The position numbers and the translations under genes are program-made. Below the pieces are notes generated by a model. It ran no database searches, was not told where the DNA came from, and worked only from the letters and a program-made list of their open reading frames with translations. 64,000 bases of DNA from Yersinia alsatica (lineage in GTDB: Bacteria; Pseudomonadota; Gammaproteobacteria; Enterobacterales; Enterobacteriaceae), in NCBI RefSeq assembly GCF_902170305.1, contig NZ_CABHWW010000010.1, forward strand, positions 19,540 to 83,539, in the 5' to 3' direction. Positions 9,141 to 17,304 of the stretch are shown one piece after another; within the stretch, counting starts at the first letter, position 1; each line of letters opens with the position of its first letter.

Positions 9141-9160
9141 GGCCTCGACTGTTCGAGGCC
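9141..9160 (-). terminator. Hairpin after copA
   Basis: An 8-bp perfect stem (GGCCTCGA/TCGAGGCC) with a 4-nt loop begins 20 bp past the copA stop. The following minus-strand bases (AACAAGTC) are not T-rich, so it is a weak candidate terminator. Confidence 0.45.
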
Positions 9161-9180
9161 GCTGCAAGCCGCCATTCCAA

Positions 9181-11928
9181 TTACTTTGACACTTGGTGAG
9201 TGCTAGGTTTAAAACGCAGTAACCGGTTAGCATTACTAACAACTGTAATCGATGACAGAGCCATAGCCGCCCCCGCCACTACTGGGCTGAGTAAGGTTCC
9301 GGTGAAGGGGAACAAAATACCCGCTGCAATCGGGATCCCCAGCGCATTATAGAAAAATGCCCCCAGCAGATTTTGTTTCATGTTCCGCAATGTGGCTTTG
9401 GAAAGCTCTACTGCATCTGCTACTCCATGCAAACTATGGCGCATCAGGGTAATCGCCGCAGTTTCAATCGCAATATCACTGCCGCCGCCCATGGCAATCC
9501 CGACATCGGCCTGTGCCAGTGCTGGCGCATCATTGATGCCATCGCCAATCATCGCCACTTTATGCCCGGCAGCTTGCAGTTGCTTAATCGCCTCTGCTTT
9601 ACCATCAGGCAAGACTCCGGCGATCACCTGATCAATACCGGCTTCTTTGGCGATAGCATTCGCGGTAATAGGGTTGTCACCGGTTAACATCACCAAGTTG
9701 TATCCTTGCTGATGTAATCGTTGCAGTGCGCTAACACTATCACTGCGCAGTGGATCTCGAATCGACAATAGCGCTGCCGGTTTGCCTTGTGCCGTCAGAA
9801 TAACCGGCGTAGCACCGCTTTCAGCTTGTTGCTGCATCAGTGATTGCAACTCACTGGTATCAATCTGCTGTTCCTCCAACAGACGATTATTCCCCAGCAA
9901 TAGCGGGATGCCATCGACTTCACCACTGACCCCCAAACCGCGTAATGTACGGAATTGGTTAACCGTCGCCAGTGTCAGCCCCTCTGCTCGCTGTAAAATA
10001 GCACGTGCCAATGGGTGATTAGAGCCGGTCTCCAGTGCCGCCGCCCATTCCAATGCTTGCTGTTCGCTGACACCATTGAAGGTATGAATAGCGACCACTT
10101 GCGGTTGCCCTTCGGTCAGGGTACCTGTTTTATCGAACACTAAAGTGTCGAGGTTGCTGGCCTGCTGCAATGCATCTGCATCACGTACCAGTACGCCAAA
10201 CTCGGCCGCACGGCCTACACCGGAGATAATCGACATCGGCGTTGCCAGCCCTAGAGCACATGGGCAGGCGATAATCAGCACCGTCGTGGCGACTACCAGG
10301 GTGTAAACCAGCTGCGGTTGTGGGCCGAAGAAATACCAAATTAGCCCTGCAATAACCGCAATAACGACCACCGTTGGCACAAACACGGCCGAGATTCTAT
10401 CCGCCAATTTGCCGATTTCCGGCTTGCTGCTTTGCGCCTGCCGGACCAGTTTGATGATGCGCGCCAAGGTGGTCTGACTGCCAATGGCATTGGCGCGGAA
10501 CAGCACTGACCCATCCTGCACTTGGGTTCCGGCATGGACGACATCACCCGCCGATTTTTGTTGCGGGATAGGTTCGCCGGTCAGCATGGCTTCATCCATC
10601 CACACTTCACCTTGCACGATTTCACCGTCAACCGGAACGCGGTCGCCTGTCGTCAGGCGCAATGTCATGCCCAGTTGCACATCCGCGAGTGGGATGACCT
10701 GCTCGCCTTCGTCTGTCACCCGCCGTGCGGTTGGCGGAGCCAAGTCTAGCAAGCGCTCCAGCGCATTTGATGAACGCTGTCTGACGCGTTGCTCCATAGC
10801 ATGACCAAGGTTAATTAAACCGATGATCATGGCACTGGCTTCATAATAAAGATGGCGTGCTTCCATCGGGAAAACTTCTGGCCAGATATTCACCGTGATG
10901 GAGTAGAGCCAGGCCGCACCGGTACCCAAGGCCACCAAAGTATCCATGGTGGCACTGCCATTCTTCAGACTGACCCAGGCATTACGATAAAAGTGACCGC
11001 CGGCAAATATCATCACCAGCAGAGTGATCACCCCGACAATCAGCCACGGCGTTTGGGTTTCGGGCGTTAGCGTCATACTGCCGCCAAATAACCCCCATCC
11101 CATCAATGGGATACCCAGCAACAGGCCAAGAGCAGCTTGCCACTGAAAACGCTTCATACTGGCTTGCGACATTTGATGCTGGCGTTCACGCCGCTCGCCT
11201 TCATCTTCAATGATTTCAGCACCATAACCGGCGTTTTTCACCGCGGCAATTAAGGCTTCATTGCTGGGGTGACCGGTCACTAATGCACTGCGCTCGGCAA
11301 GGTTGACGCGCGCCACCTCGACACCATCAACACTTTCCAGCGCATTTTGTACTTTAGACACGCAACTGGCGCAGCTCATTCCGGTCAGTAATAACTGAAC
11401 ACTGTCGCTATCACTGGCTGCGGGGTCTGCCGCTGATGTTGTTGCCGGAACAGTTGAAGAGGCCGCTGCCAGATGTTCCGGCTGAGATGGGGCTGAGTGA
11501 GTCAGCGGCTCAGTTTTTGGGGATTCAGCCCCTTGCAGTGTGGCGTGATAGCCCGCTTGTTCCACGGCATCAATCAATGCTTGTGCATCAGCCTGACCAT
11601 AAATTTTGGCACTATCGAGGGTCACATCAGCCGCAATCACACCAAGGACTGCTTCCAGTGCTTTACGGGTAGACTCAGTACAATGTCCACAACTTAAGCC
11701 GGAGAGCTGTAATTCAACATCCGGTGTTTGAGCTTCTTCCGCCTGATAACCTGCCTGTTTGACGGTATCAATCAGCACATGAGTTTCAGCTTCACCAGTG
11801 ACTTTCGCATAGTGAACATTCACTTCAGCATGATGAACATCTTCACGGCTTTCTAGCGCAGTTTTCACGCGTTTGGCACAATTCATACAGGAGAGGCCGT
11901 GTAAGGCCAGCACTGTGGTTTGCAACAT
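9181..11928 (-). CDS. copA: P1B-1 ATPase, Cu(I) exporter CopA with three N-terminal metal-binding domains
   Basis: This inner-membrane ATPase pumps Cu(I) out of the cytoplasm. The ATG at 11928 follows a strong AAGGAG and gives 915 residues. It has three heavy-metal-binding domains, with C-x-x-C at 14-17 (CMNC), 80-83 (CGHC) and 186-189 (CASC), against two in E. coli CopA (834 residues). Then come eight membrane helices, the TGEP actuator loop, the transport motif CPC, the DKTGT phosphorylation site and [18 protein letters not shown] slippery heptamer at 11521-11515 after the second domain is followed in the -1 frame by Asn and a stop. Transcription starts from a CueR-type promoter shared with cueR. 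Confidence 0.96.
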   Translation of the reverse strand: MLQTTVLALHGLSCMNCAKRVKTALESREDVHHAEVNVHYAKVTGEAETHVLIDTVKQAGYQAEEAQTPDVELQLSGLSCGHCTESTRKALEAVLGVIAADVTLDSAKIYGQADAQALIDAVEQAGYHATLQGAESPKTEPLTHSAPSQPEHLAAASSTVPATTSAADPAASDSDSVQLLLTGMSCASCVSKVQNALESVDGVEVARVNLAERSALVTGHPSNEALIAAVKNAGYGAEIIEDEGERRERQHQMSQASMKRFQWQAALGLLLGIPLMGWGLFGGSMTLTPETQTPWLIVGVITLLVMIFAGGHFYRNAWVSLKNGSATMDTLVALGTGAAWLYSITVNIWPEVFPMEARHLYYEASAMIIGLINLGHAMEQRVRQRSSNALERLLDLAPPTARRVTDEGEQVIPLADVQLGMTLRLTTGDRVPVDGEIVQGEVWMDEAMLTGEPIPQQKSAGDVVHAGTQVQDGSVLFRANAIGSQTTLARIIKLVRQAQSSKPEIGKLADRISAVFVPTVVVIAVIAGLIWYFFGPQPQLVYTLVVATTVLIIACPCALGLATPMSIISGVGRAAEFGVLVRDADALQQASNLDTLVFDKTGTLTEGQPQVVAIHTFNGVSEQQALEWAAALETGSNHPLARAILQRAEGLTLATVNQFRTLRGLGVSGEVDGIPLLLGNNRLLEEQQIDTSELQSLMQQQAESGATPVILTAQGKPAALLSIRDPLRSDSVSALQRLHQQGYNLVMLTGDNPITANAIAKEAGIDQVIAGVLPDGKAEAIKQLQAAGHKVAMIGDGINDAPALAQADVGIAMGGGSDIAIETAAITLMRHSLHGVADAVELSKATLRNMKQNLLGAFFYNALGIPIAAGILFPFTGTLLSPVVAGAAMALSSITVVSNANRLLRFKPSTHQVSK
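11510..11521 (-). promoter_or_regulatory. Candidate programmed -1 frameshift site in copA (CopA(Z) product)
   Basis: In-frame reading is TCC CCA AAA ACT. Slipping back one base on C-CCA-AAA gives CCC AAA AAC TGA, so translation stops after one new residue. The product would be about 139 residues holding the first two metal-binding domains. E. coli copA has the same arrangement (C-CCA-AAG, then one residue and a stop), shown to yield the copper chaperone CopA(Z). A short GCTGA/TCAGC hairpin can form about 8 nt downstream. Confidence 0.6.
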
Positions 11929-12115
11929 AGTTAACTCCTTATCGAGTAGGAACCTATCCATAAATTTTGTAGGGATAAGTTTAGTCGGTATTCCCCGTCA
12001 TAGACCTTATTCATGGCAAAAATGGACTGATATATCGCCTTTAACTGTACAGCTTTTATTCCGTTGACCGTCTTTCATTCTGCTTGACTAGCATGGTTAT
12101 TTTCACTAATTATAG

Positions 12116-12146
12116 AGGTTAAACCTTCCAGCAAGGGGAAGGTCAA
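12116..12146 (-). promoter_or_regulatory. CueR-controlled copA promoter
   Basis: On the minus strand, TTGACC (-35, 12146-12141) and TAACCT (-10, 12121-12116) are separated by 19 bp, the over-long spacer typical of MerR-family activation. The spacer holds a 7-bp dyad, ACCTTCC-7-GGAAGGT (12123-12143), matching the E. coli copA CueR site. It lies just before the divergent cueR gene. Confidence 0.9.
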
Positions 12147-12155
12147 GGGGGAATG

Positions 12156-12596
12156 ATGAATATCAGCGATGTCGCAAAAAAAACCGGTTTAACCAGTAAA
12201 GCCATCCGTTTTTATGAAGAAAAAAAACTGGTGACCCCGCCGATCCGGACGGATAACGGCTACCGCAGCTACAGTGCTAAGCACATTGAAGAATTGACAC
12301 TTTTACGTCAGGCGCGGCAGGTTGGTTTTACACTGGATGAGTGCCGTGAATTATTGGCATTGTTTCATAATCCGGCTCGGCACAGTGCAGATGTGAAAGC
12401 TGCGACGTTGCAGAAAGTCGCAGAAATCGAGCAGCATATTAATGATCTTAATCAGATGCGATTACGCTTGTTGGCTTTGGCCGAAGAGTGCCCAGGCGAT
12501 GATGGTGCGGATTGTCCGATTATTAATAATCTGGCGGGATGTTGCCATGCGGATAATAAGCAGGAAGCTAGCACCAAGCAAAAAGTTGAGAGTTAA
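12156..12596 (+). CDS. cueR: Copper-responsive MerR-family regulator
   Basis: A 146-residue activator of copA (and, in relatives, cueO) in response to Cu(I). It has an N-terminal winged helix ([20 protein letters not shown]), a dimerisation coiled coil, and the metal loop C112-PGDDGAD-C120, at the same residue numbers as E. coli CueR. The tail GCCHADN continues about 11 residues beyond the E. coli protein. I use the second ATG (12156), which lies at a better distance from AGGGGG than the ATG at 12153. It is divergent from copA. Confidence 0.95.
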   Translation: MNISDVAKKTGLTSKAIRFYEEKKLVTPPIRTDNGYRSYSAKHIEELTLLRQARQVGFTLDECRELLALFHNPARHSADVKAATLQKVAEIEQHINDLNQMRLRLLALAEECPGDDGADCPIINNLAGCCHADNKQEASTKQKVES

Positions 12597-12633
12597 CCAA
12601 GAAATCGGTTACTGATTTTTTGTTATTAACCTC

Positions 12634-12658
12634 GGCGTATTTAGATAAATACGCCTTT
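12634..12658. terminator. Terminator between cueR and ybbJ
   Basis: A 9-10-bp stem GGCGTATTT(A)/(T)AAATACGCC with a tiny loop, followed by TTT, between convergent stops. Confidence 0.65.
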
Positions 12659-12669
12659 AGATTAAATTT

Positions 12670-13122
12670 TCAGTGATGAGTTATTGGACGAACATGCAAA
12701 GTGTTGCCTTCCACTAATATCACTTCAACTTCAGTACCGACACTCAGCTCAGTGGCGCTGTAAATGCGCCAGCTACTGTCACCCACCTTCATGCGGCCAT
12801 AGCCATCAACGGTTGCTTCAGTTAGCGTTGCGCGCGTTCCCAACAATTGATGATTGCGTTGGTTCAGCATGGCGGGCTGTGGTTTGATGCGTTTGCTCAA
12901 CCAGTACCACCAGAGGATGGCAGAGACCACTGTCAGCACAGAAAACAGCACGCCCTGCATTTCCCAGCTAAAAGGAAATAGCCAGACTAGAATGCCGACC
13001 ACCACTGCAGCCACACCGCTCCACAGCATGTAACCACTGGCACCTAGCATCTCAGCGGCCAGTAATAGGCCGCCGAGTGATAGCCAAAACCAGTTTGGGT
13101 TTACTGCAATATCCTCCAGCAT
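12670..13122 (-). CDS. ybbJ: NfeD-like membrane protein YbbJ
   Basis: A 150-residue protein with three or four hydrophobic helices in the first 75 residues and a C-terminal OB-fold (NfeD) domain around GTRATLTEATVDGYGRMKVGDSSW. Such proteins are partners of SPFH/stomatin proteins. Its ATG lies 2 bp after the qmcA stop, so the two are cotranscribed and probably translationally coupled. Confidence 0.92.
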   Translation of the reverse strand: MLEDIAVNPNWFWLSLGGLLLAAEMLGASGYMLWSGVAAVVVGILVWLFPFSWEMQGVLFSVLTVVSAILWWYWLSKRIKPQPAMLNQRNHQLLGTRATLTEATVDGYGRMKVGDSSWRIYSATELSVGTEVEVILVEGNTLHVRPITHH

Positions 13123-13124
13123 GG

Positions 13125-14039
13125 TTATTTACCTCGGCTGTTTTTACTCTCGCCAATCAGTTCTGCAATACCACCAATAGCACCCATCAGGCTGCTGGCT
13201 TCCAGTGGCATCATAATGACTTTACTGTTATTAGCTGAGCCGATGTGTTGCAGTGCATCGGTATATCTTTGGGCCACAAAGTAGTTAATGGCTTGAATAT
13301 CACCAGCAGCGATAGCCTCAGAAACCATTTTGGTCGCCTGAGCTTCTGCTTCTGCCGCACGTTCACGCGCTTCAGCCGCCAAGAATGCGGACTGACGCTC
13401 ACCTTCCGCTTTCAGAATTTGTGACTGTTTTTCACCCTCGGCACGCAAAATAGCCGCCTGACGAACCCCTTCGGCTTCCAGAATATCTGCACGTTTGGTA
13501 CGTTCAGCTTTCATCTGAGCATTCATCGCAGAAATTAGTTCAGTCGGTGGGCGCACGTCGCGGATTTCAATACGAGTGATTTTAATGCCCCACGGGTTGG
13601 TGGCTTCATCGACGATATGCAGCAAGCGGCTGTTGATGTTGTCGCGTTGAGACAACATTTCATCCAGCTCCATTGAACCCAAAACAGTACGGAAGTTGGT
13701 CATGGTCAAGTTGACGATGGCGAGTTCCAAATTGCTGACTTCATATGCAGCTTTTACCGGGTCAATAACCTGGATAAAGCAGACGGCATCAATCGCCACA
13801 TTGGCGTTATCGCGAGAAATAATTTCTTGGGATGGGATATCCAGAACCTGTTCCATCATATTGATTTTACGACCAATACGATCCATAAATGGCACAACGA
13901 TATTCAGGCCTGGCATCAGTGTTTTGGTATAACGGCCAAAACGCTCGACAGTCCACTGAAAACCTTGTGGGACGATCTTGATTGAGGAAAAGACCACAAT
14001 CAAAGCTACAACGATAAGAACAGGGATGACCGTAAACAT
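13125..14039 (-). CDS. qmcA: SPFH/stomatin-like membrane protein QmcA
   Basis: A 304-residue protein with one N-terminal transmembrane helix (residues 1-22), an SPFH/PHB domain ([15 protein letters not shown] to about 200), and an Ala/Glu-rich coiled coil with repeated [13 protein letters not shown] units that drives oligomerisation. E. coli QmcA (305 residues) forms large membrane assemblies and affects FtsH-related quality control. It forms an operon with ybbJ. Confidence 0.95.
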   Translation of the reverse strand: MFTVIPVLIVVALIVVFSSIKIVPQGFQWTVERFGRYTKTLMPGLNIVVPFMDRIGRKINMMEQVLDIPSQEIISRDNANVAIDAVCFIQVIDPVKAAYEVSNLELAIVNLTMTNFRTVLGSMELDEMLSQRDNINSRLLHIVDEATNPWGIKITRIEIRDVRPPTELISAMNAQMKAERTKRADILEAEGVRQAAILRAEGEKQSQILKAEGERQSAFLAAEARERAAEAEAQATKMVSEAIAAGDIQAINYFVAQRYTDALQHIGSANNSKVIMMPLEASSLMGAIGGIAELIGESKNSRGK

Positions 14040-14154
14040 ATTTAACTTCCTGTCAGCAATGAATATTGTTTCTTAATATTACGTGACAGAGCGCTAAATG
14101 CCTAACGAAAGGCAGGTAAAAGCGTGTAAAGGAGAAAAAGCGCGATTGGGGCAG

Positions 14155-14182
14155 AATAAAACAGCGCGGGATGGCCCCGCGC
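14155..14182 (-). terminator. cnoX terminator
   Basis: A 7-bp GC stem (GCGCGGG/CCCGCGC, 14164-14182) is followed on the minus strand by TGTTTTATT. It lies 53 bp after the cnoX stop. Confidence 0.75.
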
Positions 14183-14234
14183 AGTAGCAAATAATGGCAA
14201 TAGAATAACGGTGAATGACCGTTAAATATCCCTA

Positions 14235-15104
14235 TCAGTACAGTAATGAATACAGTTGACGACGATATTTAGCTGCCAGCGCATCGCCAGTGCCTAATGC
14301 CGCTAAAATATCCATTAAAGTCTTACGAGCGGTACCATTGGCAGCGGCCAAGTCTTTCTTCAGATGCCCCAATAATAGCTCCAATGCTTCTTCGTTGCGA
14401 CCCACCTGATGCAGTTGCAGTGCTAATTGCACCGCAAGTTCGGCGTTATCGGGTTGCTCAGCCACTTGCTGTTGTAGTTGCTGAATTTCAGGGGTATCGG
14501 CGGCCTGTTTTAACAACTCGATCTGTGCAATCAGCCCCTGGTAGCGGGTATCACGGTCCTGGAGCGGAATGGTCGCCAACACGCCTTCGGCATCTTCACT
14601 GCGGTTGAGCAGAATTTGTGCTTCTGCCAGTTGCAGCGCGATGTCGCTGGTTTGTGGGTTATGGCTTTGCTGCATTAATTGCCAGGCGTCTTTCAGCAAT
14701 GGCAAGGCTTCTTGTACATTACCCTCACTCATCAATTTTGCCGCTTCGGCTGCTTTCAGTTCTTCAGGTTTTGGCAGCACACGTTGCAGCAGTTCGCGGA
14801 TAACCTCTTCTGGCTGTGGCCCCTGAAAACCATCGACCGGCTGGCCGTCTTTAAACAGATAAACCGCCGGGATTGAGCGCAAACCAAACTGTGACGCAAC
14901 CATCTGTTGTGCATCACAATCGACACGCGCCAGAATAAATTGGCCCGCATATTCTGCGGCTAATTTATCCAATACCGGAGTGAGTTGCAGACAGTGCTGG
15001 CTGCGTTCTGACCAAAAGTAGAACAATACTGGCACAGCCATGGATTGTTCTAATGCCTGATGTAGGTTCGCTTCAGTAATATCAATCGTTGTAGGTGCTA
15101 GCAT
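14235..15104 (-). CDS. cnoX: Chaperedoxin CnoX (YbbN)
   Basis: A 289-residue protein (E. coli YbbN 284). A thioredoxin fold at residues 1-110 carries S-Q-H-C at 35-38 in place of C-x-x-C, so it cannot act as a normal disulfide reductase. It is followed by TPR-like helical repeats (about 115-289). In E. coli, CnoX protects unfolded proteins from bleach-driven aggregation and overoxidation and hands them to GroEL/ES or DnaK. It has its own terminator and a 70-bp gap to ybbO. Confidence 0.94.
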   Translation of the reverse strand: MLAPTTIDITEANLHQALEQSMAVPVLFYFWSERSQHCLQLTPVLDKLAAEYAGQFILARVDCDAQQMVASQFGLRSIPAVYLFKDGQPVDGFQGPQPEEVIRELLQRVLPKPEELKAAEAAKLMSEGNVQEALPLLKDAWQLMQQSHNPQTSDIALQLAEAQILLNRSEDAEGVLATIPLQDRDTRYQGLIAQIELLKQAADTPEIQQLQQQVAEQPDNAELAVQLALQLHQVGRNEEALELLLGHLKKDLAAANGTARKTLMDILAALGTGDALAAKYRRQLYSLLY

Positions 15105-15175
15105 GAATTTTTTCTCTCATCTGTTTTAACAGTAGATGGGGGCAGATTATGTTGCTTCAACCCTGACGACTATTA

Positions 15176-15952
15176 TCAAGAATTGCCACGCAGGACTTTA
15201 TCTAACATTCGTCCCGGTAATATACGGCGCAGTATTGTCAGTGCATGGGCCACCAAGGTGACTGGATAACGCAATTGCGGGCGCGGGCTTTCCAGCGCAT
15301 GGCGCAATTTCGGTAATATAGCTTCCGGTGGCAGGGTAAAACGCTTCGCAATACCGGGATTATTCACCGGTTTATCCGCTTCTGCCTGATTCACATTTTG
15401 CGTGAAATGGGTACTTATCGGGCCGGGTTCAATCAAGCTGACATGAATACCGCTGCCGTGCAGCTCCATACGCAATGCATCTGACCAGGCTTCCAGTGCA
15501 TATTTACTGGCAGCATAAGCGCCGCGACCGGCGGTTGAAACCAGCCCCATGACTGAGCTGGTTTGAATAATACGCCCTTCGCTGTGGGGGAGCATTGCGG
15601 GTAGCAGCAACTGTGTTAGTTGGTGAGTACCAAACAGGTTAGTGGAAAATTGTTTCTCTAACTGTTGGCGAGAAATGGTGTGCAGTGGGCCGTAGAGGCC
15701 AAAACCGCCATTATTAAACAAAGCATACAAGCGCCCACCGGTCAGTTCGATGACTTGTGCTGCGGCACGTTCGACACTGTCACTGTCATCCAAATCCAGC
15801 TCAATACCTTCCAGACCCATCTGTGTCATTTTGACCACGTCATCGGGTTTACGGCAGGCTGCCAATACGCGGTAACCGCGGTTTTTCAAATCTTTTGCCG
15901 CAACCAGGCCAATGCCACTGGAACAACCAGTAATTAATACTGCTTTTTGCAT
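15176..15952 (-). CDS. ybbO: Short-chain dehydrogenase/reductase YbbO
   Basis: A 258-residue classical SDR. It has the nucleotide-binding motif TGCSSGIG at about 8-15, an NNGGFGLYGP segment (the usual NNAG here reads NNGG), the catalytic Ser in TSSVMG, and YAASK with the catalytic Tyr and Lys. The E. coli homologue is reported as an NADP-dependent aldehyde reductase. Its substrate here is not readable. It lies between tesA and cnoX on the same strand. Confidence 0.92.
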   Translation of the reverse strand: MQKAVLITGCSSGIGLVAAKDLKNRGYRVLAACRKPDDVVKMTQMGLEGIELDLDDSDSVERAAAQVIELTGGRLYALFNNGGFGLYGPLHTISRQQLEKQFSTNLFGTHQLTQLLLPAMLPHSEGRIIQTSSVMGLVSTAGRGAYAASKYALEAWSDALRMELHGSGIHVSLIEPGPISTHFTQNVNQAEADKPVNNPGIAKRFTLPPEAILPKLRHALESPRPQLRYPVTLVAHALTILRRILPGRMLDKVLRGNS

Positions 15953-16017
15953 AACTTTACCTAGTGAGTGAATCTATTTGTTTAAAGTAATGGTTAACTA
16001 ATCACTATAATTCAATG

Positions 16018-16650
16018 TTATTTGATAACTAACGGCTGGAGCTGTTGCGCCATCCAATCAGCAATGAAAGGTTGGGCTTCTGCGTTAGGATGTAAACCAT
16101 CATCCTGCATCCACTCCGGTTTTACGGCCACTTGTTCCATAAAGAATGGAACCAGCGGGATGCCAAATTGCTGTGCCAGTTGCGGATACATTGCAGTGAA
16201 GGCATCAGTATAACGGCGGCCATAGTTAGGCGGAATGCGGATTTGCATCAATAAAGGCTGGGCTTTCGCTTCCTTTATCAGATTGATAACTTGCGTGAGA
16301 TCCCGTTGAATATCCGGTGTTGGAAAACCACGCAACCCGTCATTAGCGCCCAGTTCAATCAATACCCAGCGCGGCTGATGTTGTTTGAGCAGGGCGGGTA
16401 GGCGCGCCAAACCTTGCGCGGCAGTATCACCACTGATACTGGCGTTAACCACCCTAGGCAGTGATGGCGTGGCTTGCCATGTTTTATCCAGCCGTGAAGG
16501 CCATGCTTCGGCAATAGGCAAGCGGTAACCGGCGCTTAAACTGTCGCCGAGAATCAAAAGTGTATCGGTTGCGGCGGCACGCAAACTGAATAATCCCAAC
16601 AGTAATAGGAAGGGAAGATGCCAGCGGAAAACGTTCTTGAAGTTCATCAT
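16018..16650 (-). CDS. tesA: Periplasmic acyl-CoA thioesterase I / protease I / lysophospholipase L1
   Basis: A 210-residue SGNH hydrolase with a signal peptide (MMNFKNVFRWH start, hydrophobic core, cleavage after RAAA). Catalytic blocks are LGDSLSAG (Ser), GANDGLRG (Asn) and DDGLHPN (Asp-His). It hydrolyses acyl-CoA, lysophospholipids and small esters in the periplasm. The first 11 codons (16650-16618) are exactly antiparallel, codon for codon, to the first 11 codons of ybbA. A longer in-frame start upstream was rejected because it would bury the signal peptide. Confidence 0.95.
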   Translation of the reverse strand: MMNFKNVFRWHLPFLLLLGLFSLRAAATDTLLILGDSLSAGYRLPIAEAWPSRLDKTWQATPSLPRVVNASISGDTAAQGLARLPALLKQHQPRWVLIELGANDGLRGFPTPDIQRDLTQVINLIKEAKAQPLLMQIRIPPNYGRRYTDAFTAMYPQLAQQFGIPLVPFFMEQVAVKPEWMQDDGLHPNAEAQPFIADWMAQQLQPLVIK

Positions 16651-17304
16651 CTTAATAAACACGTCGGTCAGGGTGAGCAACAGCTCTCCATCCTTACCGG
16701 AGTTGAGCTGGTTGTCAAACCCGCTCAAACAATTGCGCTGATTGGTGAGTCAGGTTCAGGTAAATCAACTTTGCTGGGAATTCTGGCAGGTCTGGATGAT
16801 GGCAGCAGTGGTGAAGTGAGCTTGCTGGGGCAGTCATTGACTGCTATGGATGAAGAAGGGCGGGCGCAACTGCGGGCCAAAAACGTCGGTTTTGTGTTTC
16901 AGTCATTTATGTTGGTGCCCACACTCAATACCTTAGAGAACGTACAATTACCCGCACTATTACGCGGGGAAAGCGAACGTGAAAGTAAAGTACATGCCAT
17001 TGAGTTATTAAAGCAGGTGGGGTTGGAGAAACGTCTTCACCATCTTCCGGCTCAGCTTTCCGGTGGCGAACAGCAGCGCGTGGCGTTAGCTCGGGCCTTT
17101 AGTGGTCGGCCAAAAGTATTATTTGCTGATGAGCCAACCGGCAATCTTGACCGGCACACTGGCGACCGTATTGCCGATTTACTGTTTTCCCTTAACCGGG
17201 ACTACGACACCACGTTAATTCTGGTGACCCATGATGTGCAACTGGCTGGTCGCTGCCAACGTCGGCTGCGCCTGCAGGACGGTAAATTGTGGGAGGAAGC
17301 ATGA
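16618..17304 (+). CDS. ybbA: ABC transporter ATP-binding protein YbbA
   Basis: A 228-residue ATPase of the LolD/MacB type. Walker A GESGSGKST is near residue 42, the signature LSGGEQQRVALARA near 145, and Walker B VLFADEPTGNLD near 165. It pairs with the permease ybbP, whose ATG overlaps its TGA (ATGA, 17301-17304). The pair is thought to export or extract lipophilic substrates in concert with the divergent tesA, but the substrate is not established. Confidence 0.95.
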   Translation: MPAENVLEVHHLNKHVGQGEQQLSILTGVELVVKPAQTIALIGESGSGKSTLLGILAGLDDGSSGEVSLLGQSLTAMDEEGRAQLRAKNVGFVFQSFMLVPTLNTLENVQLPALLRGESERESKVHAIELLKQVGLEKRLHHLPAQLSGGEQQRVALARAFSGRPKVLFADEPTGNLDRHTGDRIADLLFSLNRDYDTTLILVTHDVQLAGRCQRRLRLQDGKLWEEA

